Below are positions 43,215 through 54,381 of a stretch of 64,000 nt of DNA, piece after piece. Below the pieces are notes generated by a model that worked only from the letters and a program-made list of their open reading frames with translations, was not told the DNA's origin and did not search any database. The stretch is from Ilyonectria destructans (lineage: Eukaryota > Ascomycota > Sordariomycetes > Hypocreales > Nectriaceae). A program made the translations under genes and the position numbers. The stretch lies in NCBI GenBank assembly GCA_020740775.1, contig JAHEWK010000015.1:1674001-1738000 (forward strand), in the 5' to 3' direction. Every line of letters starts with the position of its first letter. Position 1 is the first letter of the stretch.

Positions 43215-45118
43215 CTATGAGGACTTGCCCTTGTTGATAAAATCGACCATTTCGCCATCCATGATTCCATGTACAAAACTGGTAACCCGACAACATTAGC
43301 CCGCTGAAGTATATGATGATGAAAATGAATGCTAAGAGCTTACCATTCTCCAACCATAGTGTAACGATGGTTCGTTGTTGGCCGGACCACGGTAGGGAAG
43401 AAAGCGCCTCGCAGGATACAGACTACGTCGCCAGCTTGCGTAGCGGCCGGCCCCAGCCCGAAATAGCCTGTTTTCGTGATGAAGAAGCGTCTTTCGCCGA
43501 GTTTCTCAAGAACCGTCTTGGGAGGAGGGGCGTCGACAATGCCTGCCCGCACTTCGGTTTCCTCCTCTGCGGTTGTGGGAGGCATGCCGGCAGCTCCTCG
43601 TGGGAGTCTCTTGTCTCTTCGGTCTGGGGCTCCGGCCAGATAGTCTCGATCGGTCAGCAGGAGATCAAAAGTCACGGTTCTCCAAAACGCTTCGATGACG
43701 GAACCTCGGCCTCCGACGTACTCGTCGTCCCCGTTCAAGACGAGCCTACACCATCCGTCGACGACGGCTCGAAGCTGGGTTTCCCTCTGTTCCCATCCAT
43801 CGGGAAAGCGAGGACAGACGTCGCCTAGTTGTTTGACCTCGTCCACTGATGCTCCTTCCATCTGCAACACATCGTCGTCGTCCAAGAACTTCGGCTGGGC
43901 CCAGCCAGCATCGCCGAGCAACGCATTGTACAAAGACCCGAGAGCCAAGGACATTCCAATGCCGGTTGTAGCCAGGTTGATGGTCTTGAATGAGTGCAGG
44001 ATACCAAAGTCTGGAACCCACGACGGGAGAGTGGCATCTCGCTGCTGGTAGCAGTCCTGCAGGAGGTGGAGCGGATGCGCGTTACCATACCGCTCGAGCA
44101 TAGCTTTCATGGCGCTCTTGTAGACGTGCTTCTTAGTCTGAGCGTAGTCAATCTCGATGGTGGTTTTCTCCATCGACAGTCCTAGGAGAGCGTATATCAC
44201 ATCTCGCGGGTCCGTTGCCTGTCGAGTGAGCAGCTGCGACCAGGCCATTTTCTCGAGATGTATGTCTACGCCGTGGGCCACTTTGTATGAGAGGTCATCG
44301 ACAGCACTGGCGGCGGCGTATAGCTTCGAAACGCGGGCTGTCATTTCATCAAACACGGCCTCGTCCATGGGACGTCCCCAGCTCAAGGTGTTGTGGTGAG
44401 AGACCTCGAGGGCAAACGCGGCCAATTTGCTGAGATGACTCCACGAGGCGAATTTCGCGCCGCATCTCAGGGTTGCCGATTTGGCTAGCACAATCTCTTG
44501 GACTGTCCAGACCCTCGTCCACCAGACATGATCCATCAGCTTGGCCAGACCTCCAGCGACGCTGTCATAATTGTCCAACCCATGCCTCATTCCCAACGCC
44601 TGGAACACGTGCTTGCGGTGCTCCCACGGCAGACCGTTGTTTTCAACGATGAGCTTTGCCGTATCGGGGTCGAGTTTTGACATGCCTTGGATGAAATCGA
44701 GTGCCACGTTCGTGTCGTCATCCCCTTCGCCCAACCAGACGACAACCTCTGTCGCAGAGGAGTAAATGGCTCCCATTTGCCTCACCTGGTGATTTCGTTC
44801 GGCAATGTCCGACTGGTTGATGCAGATGGAATCGACCCAGAGCGTCCGCGGCTGATCCGTGAGGCGGAGCTCTTTGAGGGCGCCGTAGAGATTGGTTCTC
44901 ACCAGCACTTGTTCTGCGTCGACGAGAATGCCGTGGGAGGCATCTTCCTGGCCCCAAACGTAGGAGAGGGCCTCATAGTGCCGCTCGTTGATGCGTACCG
45001 GCAAAAGATGGCACTCGAGTTGGGCGTCGCGATCAGCGGATGGCTGAATGGACAGAAGCCGGATGGAGCCATCTGGTAGGGCGCGATATCGCTGCACTAG
45101 GTTTGCGGACTGGTCCAT
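43215..45118 (-). CDS. HET-domain protein
   Basis: Two exons (45118-43344 and 43278-43215) with a 65-nt intron encode 612 aa. The short last exon is inferred: splicing GTAAGC...TTACCAG joins VGE to CFVHGIMDGEMVDF, which is the conserved C-terminus of this HET subfamily, whereas reading through stops after GEW. The HET domain (about aa 45-200) has HYEALSYVWGQEDASHG, LWVDSICINQSDIAERNHQV and EVVVWLGE, then WWTRVWTVQEI. DPRDVIYALLGL and PSWVPDF are further hallmarks. The protein is predicted to act in heterokaryon incompatibility or programmed cell death. Its upstream region holds ankyrin and TPR relics on the opposite strand. Confidence 0.92.
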
Positions 45119-45447
45119 GATTGTGACGAGGCTCTTAGTTCTATGACAATAGGGATAGAGCTCTGTATTCGATTAGTGAAAGGCGAAAGCCAGATCTCTT
45201 GAATTGAGGAGTCTGGGATGGTGGATTGACTGGCTGGTGTGGGGTTACTTAGCCACCTTCGTCTGCCTGCTGCACTGCCCCAGGACGAAGGCCGCTGATT
45301 GAGCGCAAGCTCCATAGGGTGGATGCTCCCATGCGAAGACTCAAGGATTGTGTGACTTTCTTCGCAGTGGAAATCATAAGGCAGATTCGCATGGTTCCAT
45401 GGCACACTCCCTGCTACCTCATCTTGGGCAAATTTCCCTTCGTCGGT

Positions 45448-45574
45448 ACTTTTCTTCACTGGCCTATTCTGAGTAATAGCAAGGTGGTGGCTAAGTTACT
45501 GGTGCAGCATGGTGCCAGAACTGACATGCTCAACGTGCTGGGACAAAGTCCATGTTCTCTCACAGCTGCACTCA
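45448..45574 (+). pseudogene. Ankyrin-repeat relic upstream of the HET gene
   Basis: One frame reads TFLHWPILSNSKVVAKLLVQ and then HGARTDMLNVLGQSPCSLTA. This is one ankyrin repeat plus the start of the next (LHWAI...VVKLLVQHGARTDMxNxxGQSP). It has no start codon and no following repeats. Confidence 0.6.
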
Positions 45575-45602
45575 GGAATGCATTGGTTTTGGATATCCTC
45601 CT

Positions 45603-45755
45603 CATCGCACATCGACTCTTAGCACAGTCAACAACTTGGGGAGCCTCTACTCAGACCAAAGCAAGCTCAAGGAGGCGGAGGAGATGTATGAGCGGGCGCT
45701 GGAGGGTTACGAGAAGGCACTTGGACCCGATCACTCGTCGACGGTCAACATGGTC
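45603..45755 (+). pseudogene. TPR (kinesin-light-chain type) relic
   Basis: The frame reads STLSTVNNLGSLYSDQSKLK, then EAEEMYERALEGYEKALGPD and HSSTVNMV. This is a near-perfect 42-aa TPR of the kind found in fungal NB-ARC/NACHT-TPR proteins. Only one repeat survives, in a frame different from the ankyrin piece next to it, so two NLR-type scraps lie side by side. Confidence 0.75.
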
Positions 45756-46297
45756 GACAGGCTTTGTAGCTGTCAGACAGCCTGATAGGGACTGTTGGAA
45801 TCTGACTTATCACATAACTGACGATCTTACGATATCTGGAACGGCTTCCAGACCGGCTGCTAGGAATCCGGTCTGGACCAAGTCTCAGGGCTCCGGCAGG
45901 TAGGTCTTCCGGCCTCATCCTCATCTATAAGACCGATCCCTAGCCCTTCAATAGATAGAGAAATCAAGCAATTCCATCGTCACTAAAGCTGTCTCAACCA
46001 ATCCATCCTTCGTCTGATAGTAGCGTCTTTTCGGGGAATAGTTTCGTTCATTACCGCCAGAAAGCTTACTTATGTACTAGGTTCTGGCACTATAACACGG
46101 TTCAATCTACGTACCATTTGCAAGGCTGATTGGTAAGGCATCGTCACGTTTCAATGCGGCAACGGGAATACAGTTCGGACTTGGTCATGTTTTCCTCTTT
46201 TTCAAAGTCATGTATCAAAGACAGCAAAAAGCACCAACTTGGACGAACTATCAATGGCTTTAGGCTCTGCTAGCCCATGTGACTAGCCGCCAACAAA
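45756..46297. other. Intergenic, no supported gene
   Basis: Short region between the relics and the 3' end of the MYND gene. A CCGGTCT/AGACCGG-type short palindrome pair is visible around 45850-45910, without evident function. Confidence 0.4.
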
Positions 46298-47542
46298 TCA
46301 GACCTCATAAGGGAACGGTGCAGAAACATCATCCCCCTCCTTACGCTTCCGGTCGCAAAGCTTGTACCAGCAGATCGAAAATGTCGGTCGGCAGATCGTT
46401 TTCAGGACAAAGTCTCTGGTCAAGGGCTCATCTGGCGGATATTTCCCCATTGTGTGATTCATGAGCGGCAGGACCTCGTAGCGACAGTAGGTGCAGAGCG
46501 CTTCGACATGCATCGGCGCCAGCGGCTTCTTGTCACGGCGCACGACAATGACACTCCCGACGTAGTTTTGCCACTGCCAACCTGCCCAGGACCAACCAGG
46601 ACCTGACGGATAGCTGTCTGCTTTGGGATCGCAGCACAGGTGCAGGAATGTGGCGTCTTGGTTGTTGTACGGGCTCTGGCTGCCGAAATCATGCTGCCCC
46701 TTCTCTCTTGCCCATCGTAGACTGACGGGGCAACGGAGTGTTAGGAGAGGAAGGCCAATATGGTCTGCAATGTCGGAGGTGTCATGCAAGTGGTCATTGA
46801 AGATGGGGTCTGTGGAGGGGACATCTACCGGCTCATAGTGTGGTTTGCCGAAGACCTGGCGATCACCGAGGCAGTTGATTCTGATCCCCTTGACAACATT
46901 TTGAGCAGAGGTCATCCTAGCGTCTCGAATATCCAGCGGCCAGCGACCATATGAGGTCAGGTAATCAGCAATATACCGGAAATCGTTCATATCTAGGTCT
47001 CGACAGTCGGGAGGGTCTATGCCCTGCCCTTTCTTTCCAACAGCAACGATGGGACCCCGCCAATCATGAGACTGGCCCCGCAACGTCGCAAGTACGGCTT
47101 CTGCACTTTTATTTGGCCTTGAACCATCAACCAGGAAGGCGTCGCGATAGCAAATGTCGATGGTATCTGGAAGGTGTCTTTGCAGGAGAGCGTCAGTCTC
47201 CAACGGAACGATCGTGGGCAGAGAATCAGGGCCCAGGAAGGATTCCAGATCTGGATGCTGCCATTTGACACCGTCCTCCTCGTCATCATGCCATGGACAG
47301 TCGAGCCAGGTGACCTGTGGCTTGGGTTGATCCTGGGGAAAGAAGATCCCTCGGAAGTGAGTCTCGGATGGGCGAGCCGACATGTCGAAGCGGGAGAATG
47401 ATGCACAGAGGAGCTTGTGGACGGGCCAGTCATCGAGCTGACATTCCCTCGAGCAATAGTGGGAAGATTTGCAGCGATCGCAGGCACGGGCGCCTGGTGT
47501 CTCGCACAGAGTACAGGGATGACCTGTGTTGGAGATTGGCAT
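46298..47542 (-). CDS. MYND-type zinc finger protein
   Basis: A single-exon 414-aa protein starting MPISNTGHPCTLCETPGARA. The N-terminal MYND finger is canonical: Cys10, Cys13, Cys21, Cys24, Cys30, Cys34, His42 and Cys46 (last part YCSRECQLDDWPVHKLLC). The rest is a fungal-specific region with FSRFDMSARPSETHFRGIFF and PKPQVTWLDCPW, seen in many fungal MYND proteins whose role is unknown. The finger is expected to mediate protein contacts. The gene is divergent from the F-box-like gene at 48190, with 647 bp between the starts. It is the second MYND gene in the window, but the two proteins share little beyond the finger. Confidence 0.88.
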   Translation of the reverse strand: MPISNTGHPCTLCETPGARACDRCKSSHYCSRECQLDDWPVHKLLCASFSRFDMSARPSETHFRGIFFPQDQPKPQVTWLDCPWHDDEEDGVKWQHPDLESFLGPDSLPTIVPLETDALLQRHLPDTIDICYRDAFLVDGSRPNKSAEAVLATLRGQSHDWRGPIVAVGKKGQGIDPPDCRDLDMNDFRYIADYLTSYGRWPLDIRDARMTSAQNVVKGIRINCLGDRQVFGKPHYEPVDVPSTDPIFNDHLHDTSDIADHIGLPLLTLRCPVSLRWAREKGQHDFGSQSPYNNQDATFLHLCCDPKADSYPSGPGWSWAGWQWQNYVGSVIVVRRDKKPLAPMHVEALCTYCRYEVLPLMNHTMGKYPPDEPLTRDFVLKTICRPTFSICWYKLCDRKRKEGDDVSAPFPYEV

Positions 47543-48189
47543 GGCGAAGGTTTGATACGAAGACTGCTCAGAGTGCGTATAGAGAGAGAGAAAGATTTAT
47601 TTCAGCAAGGGCAGGTGTGAAAAGTTGCAGAAATACCCAGCAGCTGAGCCTTGTGCCCCGTGACGTTACTTTTCTATGTGGAGGGCCTCCTGCAGTTGGT
47701 TTGCCCCGCATGAGGCGGCAACCAACAGGCCTTCCTGGTGTTCCTGCTATGAATGCTTACTGTTGCTGTGTTTGATTGGGGCGGTAGAAGCCACGTCTGT
47801 CTCCGACCAAGTGAGAGAGCGCATTTCGCCTCGAGAACTTCCATAAAGTCCTCCAGCGCACGCGGGGCACACGCCTAGAGCTGAGCTTGCTCAATCAGCT
47901 CTCAGTCGCGCCCTCCGCCGAGTCTGGAGCGAGGAAAGTTGTAATACTGAGCCATACTTTAAGTCACTAAAAGGAGCAGTCCTGCCGACTTAATCTCATT
48001 TCCTGTCCAGCTAAGAATGCAGAAAAGATCGCCGAGTGAGGGGAGATGAAATAGGCCGAACGTGTCACATTTGACGCCACAGTCACGTGATTAATTTGAT
48101 ATATGTTCCAGCCCAGCTCAACTTCTTGCACACGTCCTTTCCTTTCGCATTTGCCGACCTGTTTTCAATCCAACAATTGACACGCCACC
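47543..48189. other. Divergent intergenic region
   Basis: Contains the promoters of the MYND gene (minus) and the F-box-like gene (plus). No coding signal; the plus frames at 47317-47775 are antisense shadows of the MYND gene and its leader. Confidence 0.45.
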
Positions 48190-49651
48190 ATGACCACACT
48201 TCTGAGGCTACCACCCGAAGTGCTGCAACAGGTACACGGCCTAACACCCAAGATTCTGACCCTACCGCTCACTTGTCTAGATCCCGTTGCACGTCCACGA
48301 TGGTGTTGAAAGACATTTTTTGAGTAGACACCATCTGCCGCTGGGTCGGTACGAACTGCAAGCTAGGAACCATCGGGCAAACTTGTCTTGTTTGCGTTTG
48401 GTTAACCGGCTGTTCCATCAACTGGTCACGCCAGTACTGTTCCAGCATGCCGTCATCAGTGGCGACAGTGGCGTAAAGCGTCTCCAACAATTATCAAAGA
48501 TTCCTTCACTCAGTCGACTGGTCCGTCGCCTTGAGATCTGCGTCAAAGTCAAGCCTGTGAATGGCTTTGAAGAGTATTTTTCAGACTTGAAGAGGGATGA
48601 AGACAGGAATCTAGCATATCTCGGACGACTAGCCATCGTCATTCACAGTACCTTCCCAAGGTTCTCTAACCTCGAAGTCCTGAAGCTCGACTTGGTGGAC
48701 ATTCCGTATCGACTCGAATGGGACGATGAGGATCTGGCGAGCCTCGGCTGGGAGGAGGACACTGAAAATCTCTTCGAATCGCTCGCTACAGCTATGCGCA
48801 CGTCTCAGCTCGACAAGCTGAATGAAGTCGACCTTTCACTACCACTGGCATACGACTTCGGTCACTTTTTGAACCATAACACCGATGAAGACCGCGACAA
48901 CCACGACACAAAAGGGCACTCGATGGCAGCTCTGTTTCAACGACTCAAGTATCTCAGACTTTCCTGCGACCTCAGCACCGACGACGGCGAGGGCGTAGAA
49001 TTCCGCTATGAGCAACCAAATGAAGAGTACCAGAAAAACATCCGACAAATACTAGCGCTTGCACCGAATATACACTCTCTAACAGTGAAGGGCTCGGACA
49101 TCCTCATGCTTGATCATCCAGAACTATCTCCTTTACGTCTGCGATCGTTGAATCTGAACAGCATGTCGATACCCGGGAATACTTTCACTGCGCTTATCCA
49201 GCAATCCACGGCACTCAGCGACGTCGTTCTGGGGGGCGTATATCTCGAGTCTGGCACATGGAAGGAAATCCTCTTGGCGATGAGCCAGTCACCAATTCTT
49301 TCCTTTTGCATTGAGACGTGCGGCTACGAGATGCAGGGAGAGAGCGGGGTCTTTCGACCAGAGGATCCAGGCTCGCGCCCCAGCGATGCGTACATAGAGA
49401 CCACCCAAGCGGACGATCTCGATGCTTGCGAGGCGGTGTTTAAGCGGGTGCGGGAGAATAAGCGTCAGAAGTACGGGAGTGACTATGACGAGGGTGCGGA
49501 CTTGGAGAGCAGAAGAATCGAAGCAGAGGAGTTGGAGGTGAAGTGGGAAATGATTAATGAGCATTTGAGAACCGTCACTGCTCGCCAGGTGTCTGAGGAT
49601 GACTCTTCACATGATGAGATAACTGACACCGAGGAATCTGACAGTGAGTAG
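48190..49651 (+). CDS. F-box/LRR-like protein
   Basis: Two exons, 48190-48231 and 48281-49651, with a 49-nt intron, give 470 aa. Exon 1 encodes MTTLLRLPPEVLQQ, the classic first helix of an F-box (LPPEVLxxI). Exon 2 continues IPLHVHDG and later NLSCLRLVNRLFHQLVTPVL, the usual second part. The body has weak leucine-rich segments (LEVLKLDLVDIPYRLEW, LKYLRLSCDL, LRLRSLNLNSM). F-box proteins recruit substrates to SCF ubiquitin ligases through Skp1. The C-terminus is strongly acidic (DDSSHDEITDTEESDSE). The segment between the two F-box halves is longer than normal, so a further intron may be hidden there. Confidence 0.72.
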
Positions 49652-50361
49652 ATTGCCTTAGTCTAAGCTAGATATGATCATAGCGTAGATGTCTTTTATC
49701 CTCTGTTTGGGGGAAGGGCATGATAATGCAAGTCAAACCGCCAGGGCGGGTGCTTTAAGATGTTCAAAATGCGTTGGTTGGCTGTGGCGATGACGCTTGA
49801 GATTGCCCATAGATAAGATCCTGCCAGTTCAGACTGAAAAGGGCATATCTCATGAGCTCAATTTGGCTGTAACACGTTTCGACGATCACTGGCAAGGATG
49901 GTGACATGGGCCACATTTACATGAGTCTTTAGTATGTTCGTACTGGATATCATTCATAGCTAATTCTGCTAGCATTACAAACCCAAAAGTGTCAACCATG
50001 GGTGTCAGAGAATGGGGGAGGGAGTTATTAATTTGAATCAACAAGCTGATGTGTTGCATTGGAGGGGGATTCAAAGGCCCCGTTTAAAGTCGTTGGTCAC
50101 TAAGACTACACACACTTTTGCATTAGAAAGTATTATTGATACTCTTATTGTCAGTGATTAGACTCAAATTCATATCAATTTGACTTGATTGATCACTTGA
50201 GATGGCCAGATTACTTCATGGATACTTGCTAAGTCCTTTTAAATTGGATGTGAAGCTTACCCTATAGCTCCTCCCCCCGCATCTAATTTTCTTGGCACTG
50301 GCTGCTAAGGAAATGGCCCACAACACACCAAGAACACTAACAGCGCATTCAAACACCTCAA
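49652..50361. other. Intergenic, AT-rich
   Basis: No supported gene before the NADPH-oxidase relic. Confidence 0.45.
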
Positions 50362-50771
50362 CATCTCATCAGCACCTATATCACGGCGAAGCGGAAAGAT
50401 ATTTCCACCCACTTCTACCGCTAGCTGGTAGAGATGCATCGAACAGAGGAACATCCGGCCTCTCCGCTCACAGACTTGCTGAACTCGACGCAGTTCGGGA
50501 GGCCGGAATTTAGCACGATTCTTGATGAGCACTACGATGAGATGATCAAGTTTCGAGCTGGCAAGAGGCGGGCGAATAAAAAGAGACCCGGGCCAGAAAA
50601 TGGTGGTCGCACCGGTGATGATGAGGATGAGGAGCTGAAGGTGGGCATCTTTTACTGCGGTGCGCCTGTCGCGGGCGAGATCCTAGCCGACAAGTGTAGG
50701 GAGTTGACGGCTAGAGGCCGACATGATGGAGTAAGATCGAGTATCACTTTAAGATCGAGGTTTTTGGATAA
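50362..50771 (+). pseudogene. Relic of an NADPH oxidase / ferric reductase C-terminus
   Basis: The frame reads TYITAKRKDISTHFYR, an in-frame TAG at 50422-50424 where relatives have Trp, then LVEMHRTEEHPASPLTDLLN, TQFGRPEFSTILDEHYDEM, a basic insert, and KVGIFYCGAPVAGEILADKC. This is the NAD-binding C-terminal half of NOX/FRE flavoproteins. Near 50730 a frameshift moves the conserved ending into another frame, where IEYHFKIEVFG and a stop can still be read at 50736-50771. The transmembrane haem domain and the FAD-binding part are absent upstream. One nonsense and one frameshift lesion in otherwise well-kept sequence indicate a recently disabled or recently moved fragment. Confidence 0.78.
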
Positions 50772-51402
50772 GCTGTCGAGAATGTTTAGTTAAGACTTGG
50801 GAACACAGTCTGTCGGGTATAATTAAAATCTGTTGCATACCCCGTCGTTATTTACATCTTGACCCAGAGACACCAATTCTGTTGCGACATGTCGGGTTTG
50901 CGATTGCATCAAATGGCTAGGACATGCGCTACTCAATCGATTGGGATTAATTTTATTGGTTGGCATAGAGGTTAGGTTCAGTACCTCCAAAGGGAACTGT
51001 GAGTGATAGCAACAAGTTAGATGGAGGAAATTTAGGTTGAAGACATGTCGGATTGAGTCCCAATCTGGCAAAACTCTTGAATCATCATACCGCGCGGTTA
51101 ATGGACGCTAGTCCCATGGGATCCATTACACCCCAGCCCTGTAATATGGCTACGCGCGCGCAGATCTGTCAGCATTTATCAGCTTCATTTCAAAGCGTCG
51201 ACGATACTCAGCTACCAGGAGGGTCAGTTGTTAAATCAACTCAAATATATATAGAATAGATTCATCTGCTACCGGGACTTTGCAGAGAACCATCACGGTA
51301 GCACAAACATTGCATCTTGACGAACTTTCATCTTCAACGCATTCCAAGTTGCTCTTTTCTTTCCCCGGGCCTTTGCACCCTTGTCTAACGAAGCAACCAG
51401 CC
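50772..51402. other. Intergenic, promoter of the pirin gene
   Basis: No coding signal. A TATATATA element near 51245 lies about 155 bp upstream of the pirin start. Confidence 0.45.
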
Positions 51403-52317
51403 ATGCCGGGGCTAAGAGCAATCAGCACCATCTTTGCTGCAGCAGAGCAAGCAGAGGGCGCTGGTGCCCGAGTTCGGCGTTCAATCGGCAGCAGACGCAT
51501 GCGCAACTTCTCGCCCTTTCTCATGCTCGACCACATGGGCGAAAATAACGGCGCAGGCTTCCCGGACCATCCGCACCGAGGCCAAGAAACGGTGACGTAT
51601 ATTCTCAAAGGATCCGCCGAGCATGAGGACTTTCTCGGAAACAAGGGCGTGCTGCATGCTGGTGATTTGCAGTTTATGACGGCAGGACGAGGCATCATGC
51701 ATTCCGAGCAGCCCTTGGCAGATTCTGATGGAAGCCCCGGGGCTGGGTTCCAGCTATGGGTTGATCTCCCAAAGCATCTAAAAATGTGTGAGCCGAGATA
51801 CCGAGATCTGAGGGCACACGAAATCCCTATTGCACGCCTCGACAATGGCAGAGTACTAGTCAAGGTTATCTCGGGCAGATCTGGTGGTATCGACAGCGTT
51901 AAAGACTTAGCATACACCCCCGTGTGGTACCTGGATGTTGAGATCCAACCGGGCGGCAAACTCGTCCAGCCTGTACCCAAAGACTGGAACGCCTTCTCCT
52001 ACGTTTTTGAAGGCCACGTCGACTTTGTGACTCCAAACGACGCCCCGACAAGGGCTGGCACGTACGACGCAGTCATATTCAAGCCCGGAGGAGATGCCGT
52101 AAGCGTACAGGTTCCTGAAGATGCACAGGGTAGTGCTCGCCTGCTTCTCGTGGCGGGTCAAATATTGGATCAGCCGATTGTTCAACATGGACCGTTTGTG
52201 GTGACTAGCCCGGAGGAAGCTCAGCAAGCATTTGAGGATTTTTACAGTAGTAAAAATGGATTCGAAAGGGCCAAGGGATGGCAAAGTGAGAATATGAGGC
52301 GGAGAATGAGTATTTAA
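51403..52317 (+). CDS. Pirin-family protein
   Basis: A 304-aa single-exon bicupin protein starting MPGLRAISTIFAAAEQAEGA; upstream in-frame codons lack an ATG. Conserved pirin features are RRSIGSRRMRNFSPFLMLDH, the metal site DHPHRGQETVTYILKGSAEH, and GDLQFMTAGRGIMHSEQP, whose His and Glu complete the Fe site. The C-terminal cupin follows with PGGKLVQPVP. Pirins are nuclear iron proteins; some act as transcription cofactors and others as quercetin dioxygenases. All metal ligands look intact. The gene converges with the arylsulfotransferase-like gene, leaving 194 bp between stops. Confidence 0.93.
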   Translation: MPGLRAISTIFAAAEQAEGAGARVRRSIGSRRMRNFSPFLMLDHMGENNGAGFPDHPHRGQETVTYILKGSAEHEDFLGNKGVLHAGDLQFMTAGRGIMHSEQPLADSDGSPGAGFQLWVDLPKHLKMCEPRYRDLRAHEIPIARLDNGRVLVKVISGRSGGIDSVKDLAYTPVWYLDVEIQPGGKLVQPVPKDWNAFSYVFEGHVDFVTPNDAPTRAGTYDAVIFKPGGDAVSVQVPEDAQGSARLLLVAGQILDQPIVQHGPFVVTSPEEAQQAFEDFYSSKNGFERAKGWQSENMRRRMSI

Positions 52318-52511
52318 AGGAATGTTGATAGAGATACACACACCGTTTGCTAGGCACGACGACAACTGCATGCTGAGAGCGATTCGCATTTTTTGCACAG
52401 CGAGTCACCAGTGGCGCTAATGGACCAATTCATTAAATGAGAAATGAGACATTTCTGTTCCCTCAAACTGAGGCATAACCGGCTACCGAGACCCCAACTT
52501 GTGCGCAACGG

Positions 52512-53735
52512 CTATTTCCTCTGCAGAGTTACATACCTCCATATCCTCTCCACCACCGTCCGGCTATCCGACACAGCCTGTCCGTCTTCTACAATCCCGA
52601 GCTTTTCTCGTAACCACGGAATCTCCTCTAGTGAGTATCGATATGCCCGAAACAAGGCGTTGGACTCTCCCGGAAACAGCTTCCGCGTCGGTTCATCCGG
52701 ATAGACGGCGAAGTGCGGGTTGACAAATTCCCAACAGATGTACCCGTCCTGCGTCACTTCAAACAGTCGCCCGAAGCCGCTCTCGCAGACCAAGGTATTC
52801 CCGTTGGCGAGTCTCTGCGCGCTGCCCATGAAGGGCGTGAAAAAGTACAGCATCTGCGAGCGGTCTCGATACTCCCACACAATTTGCTTGGTGGCGCGGT
52901 CGACCTCGATGACACGCGAGTACGTGATGGACTCGCCGTTGCGAAACGCACCGTTGTCAAAGATCAAGATGTTGCCGTTCTCCAGCTCCGTGGCGTTGTG
53001 CTGCTGCGCCAGCACCGTCGAGTCGAGCTTCCACACAATGTCGCCGGTGGCCTTCTCGATGATGACGACGGCCGACACAGACCGCATCGACGCGAGAATG
53101 TGCTTGCCGTCGCGCATGGGAAACACGGCGTTGATGAGCGGATAGTGCTCCCGCGTGTAGTGTGGCTGCAGGGGGAATTCGTCGCGGGGGAGACGATCCG
53201 ATACTTTCCATTGCCAGAGCAGCTTGCCGTGCTCATCGACTTCGTTTATCGTGTCCGCATAGGTGATTCCGTCGACGGCCGTGTCGGGAACACCGCCCAG
53301 GACCTTTGCTGAATCGGCAAGGGAGAGGGCCTCAAGGCTGGCGTACAAGATGCGGCCATCACCATAGTGATATTGGTCATGGTGACCCAGAGGATCGATG
53401 AACTGGCGTACTACTTTGCCACTAGGGTCCAGCTCACTCATGACGCCTCCGCCGTACTTGTGGAAGAACGGGAAAGGGTACGAGTCCCCGTTGTTGGTGA
53501 TGTCGTCGGATGCTGGACGGAGCGTGTTGACGGCAAGGTTCCCATTCTTCAGGATTGTAGCGTGTCGGCCAATTCTTCCTGGGAGTTTCCACGAGTGCAC
53601 TTCCCTTCCGTCGATATCTATCAAATGGGCCGTGTCGCTGGTCAGAGGACAGAAGAGGGTGTAGCCTCCGAAGGATCGCTGTTTGTCGACGCCTGTCAGG
53701 CCAACGCCTCTTCTCTTCAGAGTGTTTTGCTCCAT
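52512..53735 (-). CDS. Arylsulfotransferase-like beta-propeller protein
   Basis: A single exon of 407 aa starting MEQNTLKRRGVGLTGVDKQR. The sequence carries repeated propeller blades of the Arylsulfotran_2/ASST type: AHLIDIDGREVHSWKLPGR, LKNGNLAVNTL, VMSELDPSGKVVRQF, TINEVDEHGKLLWQWKVSDR and ITYSRVIEVDRATKQIVWEY. A His following LAQQ (QHNATELENGNILIFDNG) matches the position of a conserved family His. Bacterial members transfer sulfate between phenols in the periplasm. This one lacks a signal peptide and is probably cytosolic, with an unknown substrate. It is divergent from the MFS transporter at 54382, and a Zn2Cys6 regulator follows, so the three may form a small uptake and utilisation unit. 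Confidence 0.85.
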   Translation of the reverse strand: MEQNTLKRRGVGLTGVDKQRSFGGYTLFCPLTSDTAHLIDIDGREVHSWKLPGRIGRHATILKNGNLAVNTLRPASDDITNNGDSYPFPFFHKYGGGVMSELDPSGKVVRQFIDPLGHHDQYHYGDGRILYASLEALSLADSAKVLGGVPDTAVDGITYADTINEVDEHGKLLWQWKVSDRLPRDEFPLQPHYTREHYPLINAVFPMRDGKHILASMRSVSAVVIIEKATGDIVWKLDSTVLAQQHNATELENGNILIFDNGAFRNGESITYSRVIEVDRATKQIVWEYRDRSQMLYFFTPFMGSAQRLANGNTLVCESGFGRLFEVTQDGYICWEFVNPHFAVYPDEPTRKLFPGESNALFRAYRYSLEEIPWLREKLGIVEDGQAVSDSRTVVERIWRYVTLQRK

Positions 53736-54381
53736 TGCGACACTGCAATGCGGGACTCTGGGGTGTGATACGAACTGCTATGGCTGTGAAGACCAACTTT
53801 GACACGCTGAAGATATTTTGGTGATGCTGTATAATGTTGTATGGAAGGAAAAGGCTTCATGCGAACATTTTCGTCTTTCTTATACCCGACATCACATTTA
53901 GTGTTGGAATTGTTTCTTATCCTTCTTGGAAAAAATCATGTAAACCAAATCCAATCCGCATCCACAACACCAGGCTTATCACCACGCTAGAGTTGGCCCC
54001 TGGGCGCATCCGTCGGCATGCCGGCGGCTTGCCGAAGAGACCCGGCGGCTTACCTACGGCATCCCGCTGCACTAATGACGTTCTGAGGAAAATACCCTAT
54101 CGCCGACGGCGCCACTGGGGAAGGCTATTCTTACTATAGGTCAATGGCTATCAGCACACCATTGTTGCTGATATGTTATCTTCAATAGCTCAGGTATCGA
54201 GCCATCACCTCATCCAACGTGATGCTCTCACGTTCGCCGCGATGGTATATATAAATCCAGCGACAAGTCCGATCGGAAGACGAGACCCAAGGTAGAACCA
54301 GTACAGAGGGTTGGCAGAAGACCTGGAAGCAACAAGCATCAAAAGACGCCCATACGTTCAACAACTCTCAGTTTGTTTACA
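53736..54381. promoter_or_regulatory. Divergent promoter region, arylsulfotransferase-like / MFS
   Basis: This spacer holds both promoters. A TATATATAAA element at 54246-54255 lies 127 bp upstream of the MFS start. Short GC-rich words such as GGCGGCTTGCCG occur around 54020-54050 and could be regulator sites, but no CGG-N-CCG palindrome stands out. Confidence 0.45.

Noticed and set aside
52957..53312. Several open frames on the opposite strand of the arylsulfotransferase-like gene
   Set aside because: These are shadows caused by high GC at third codon positions; the minus-strand frame has the family motifs.
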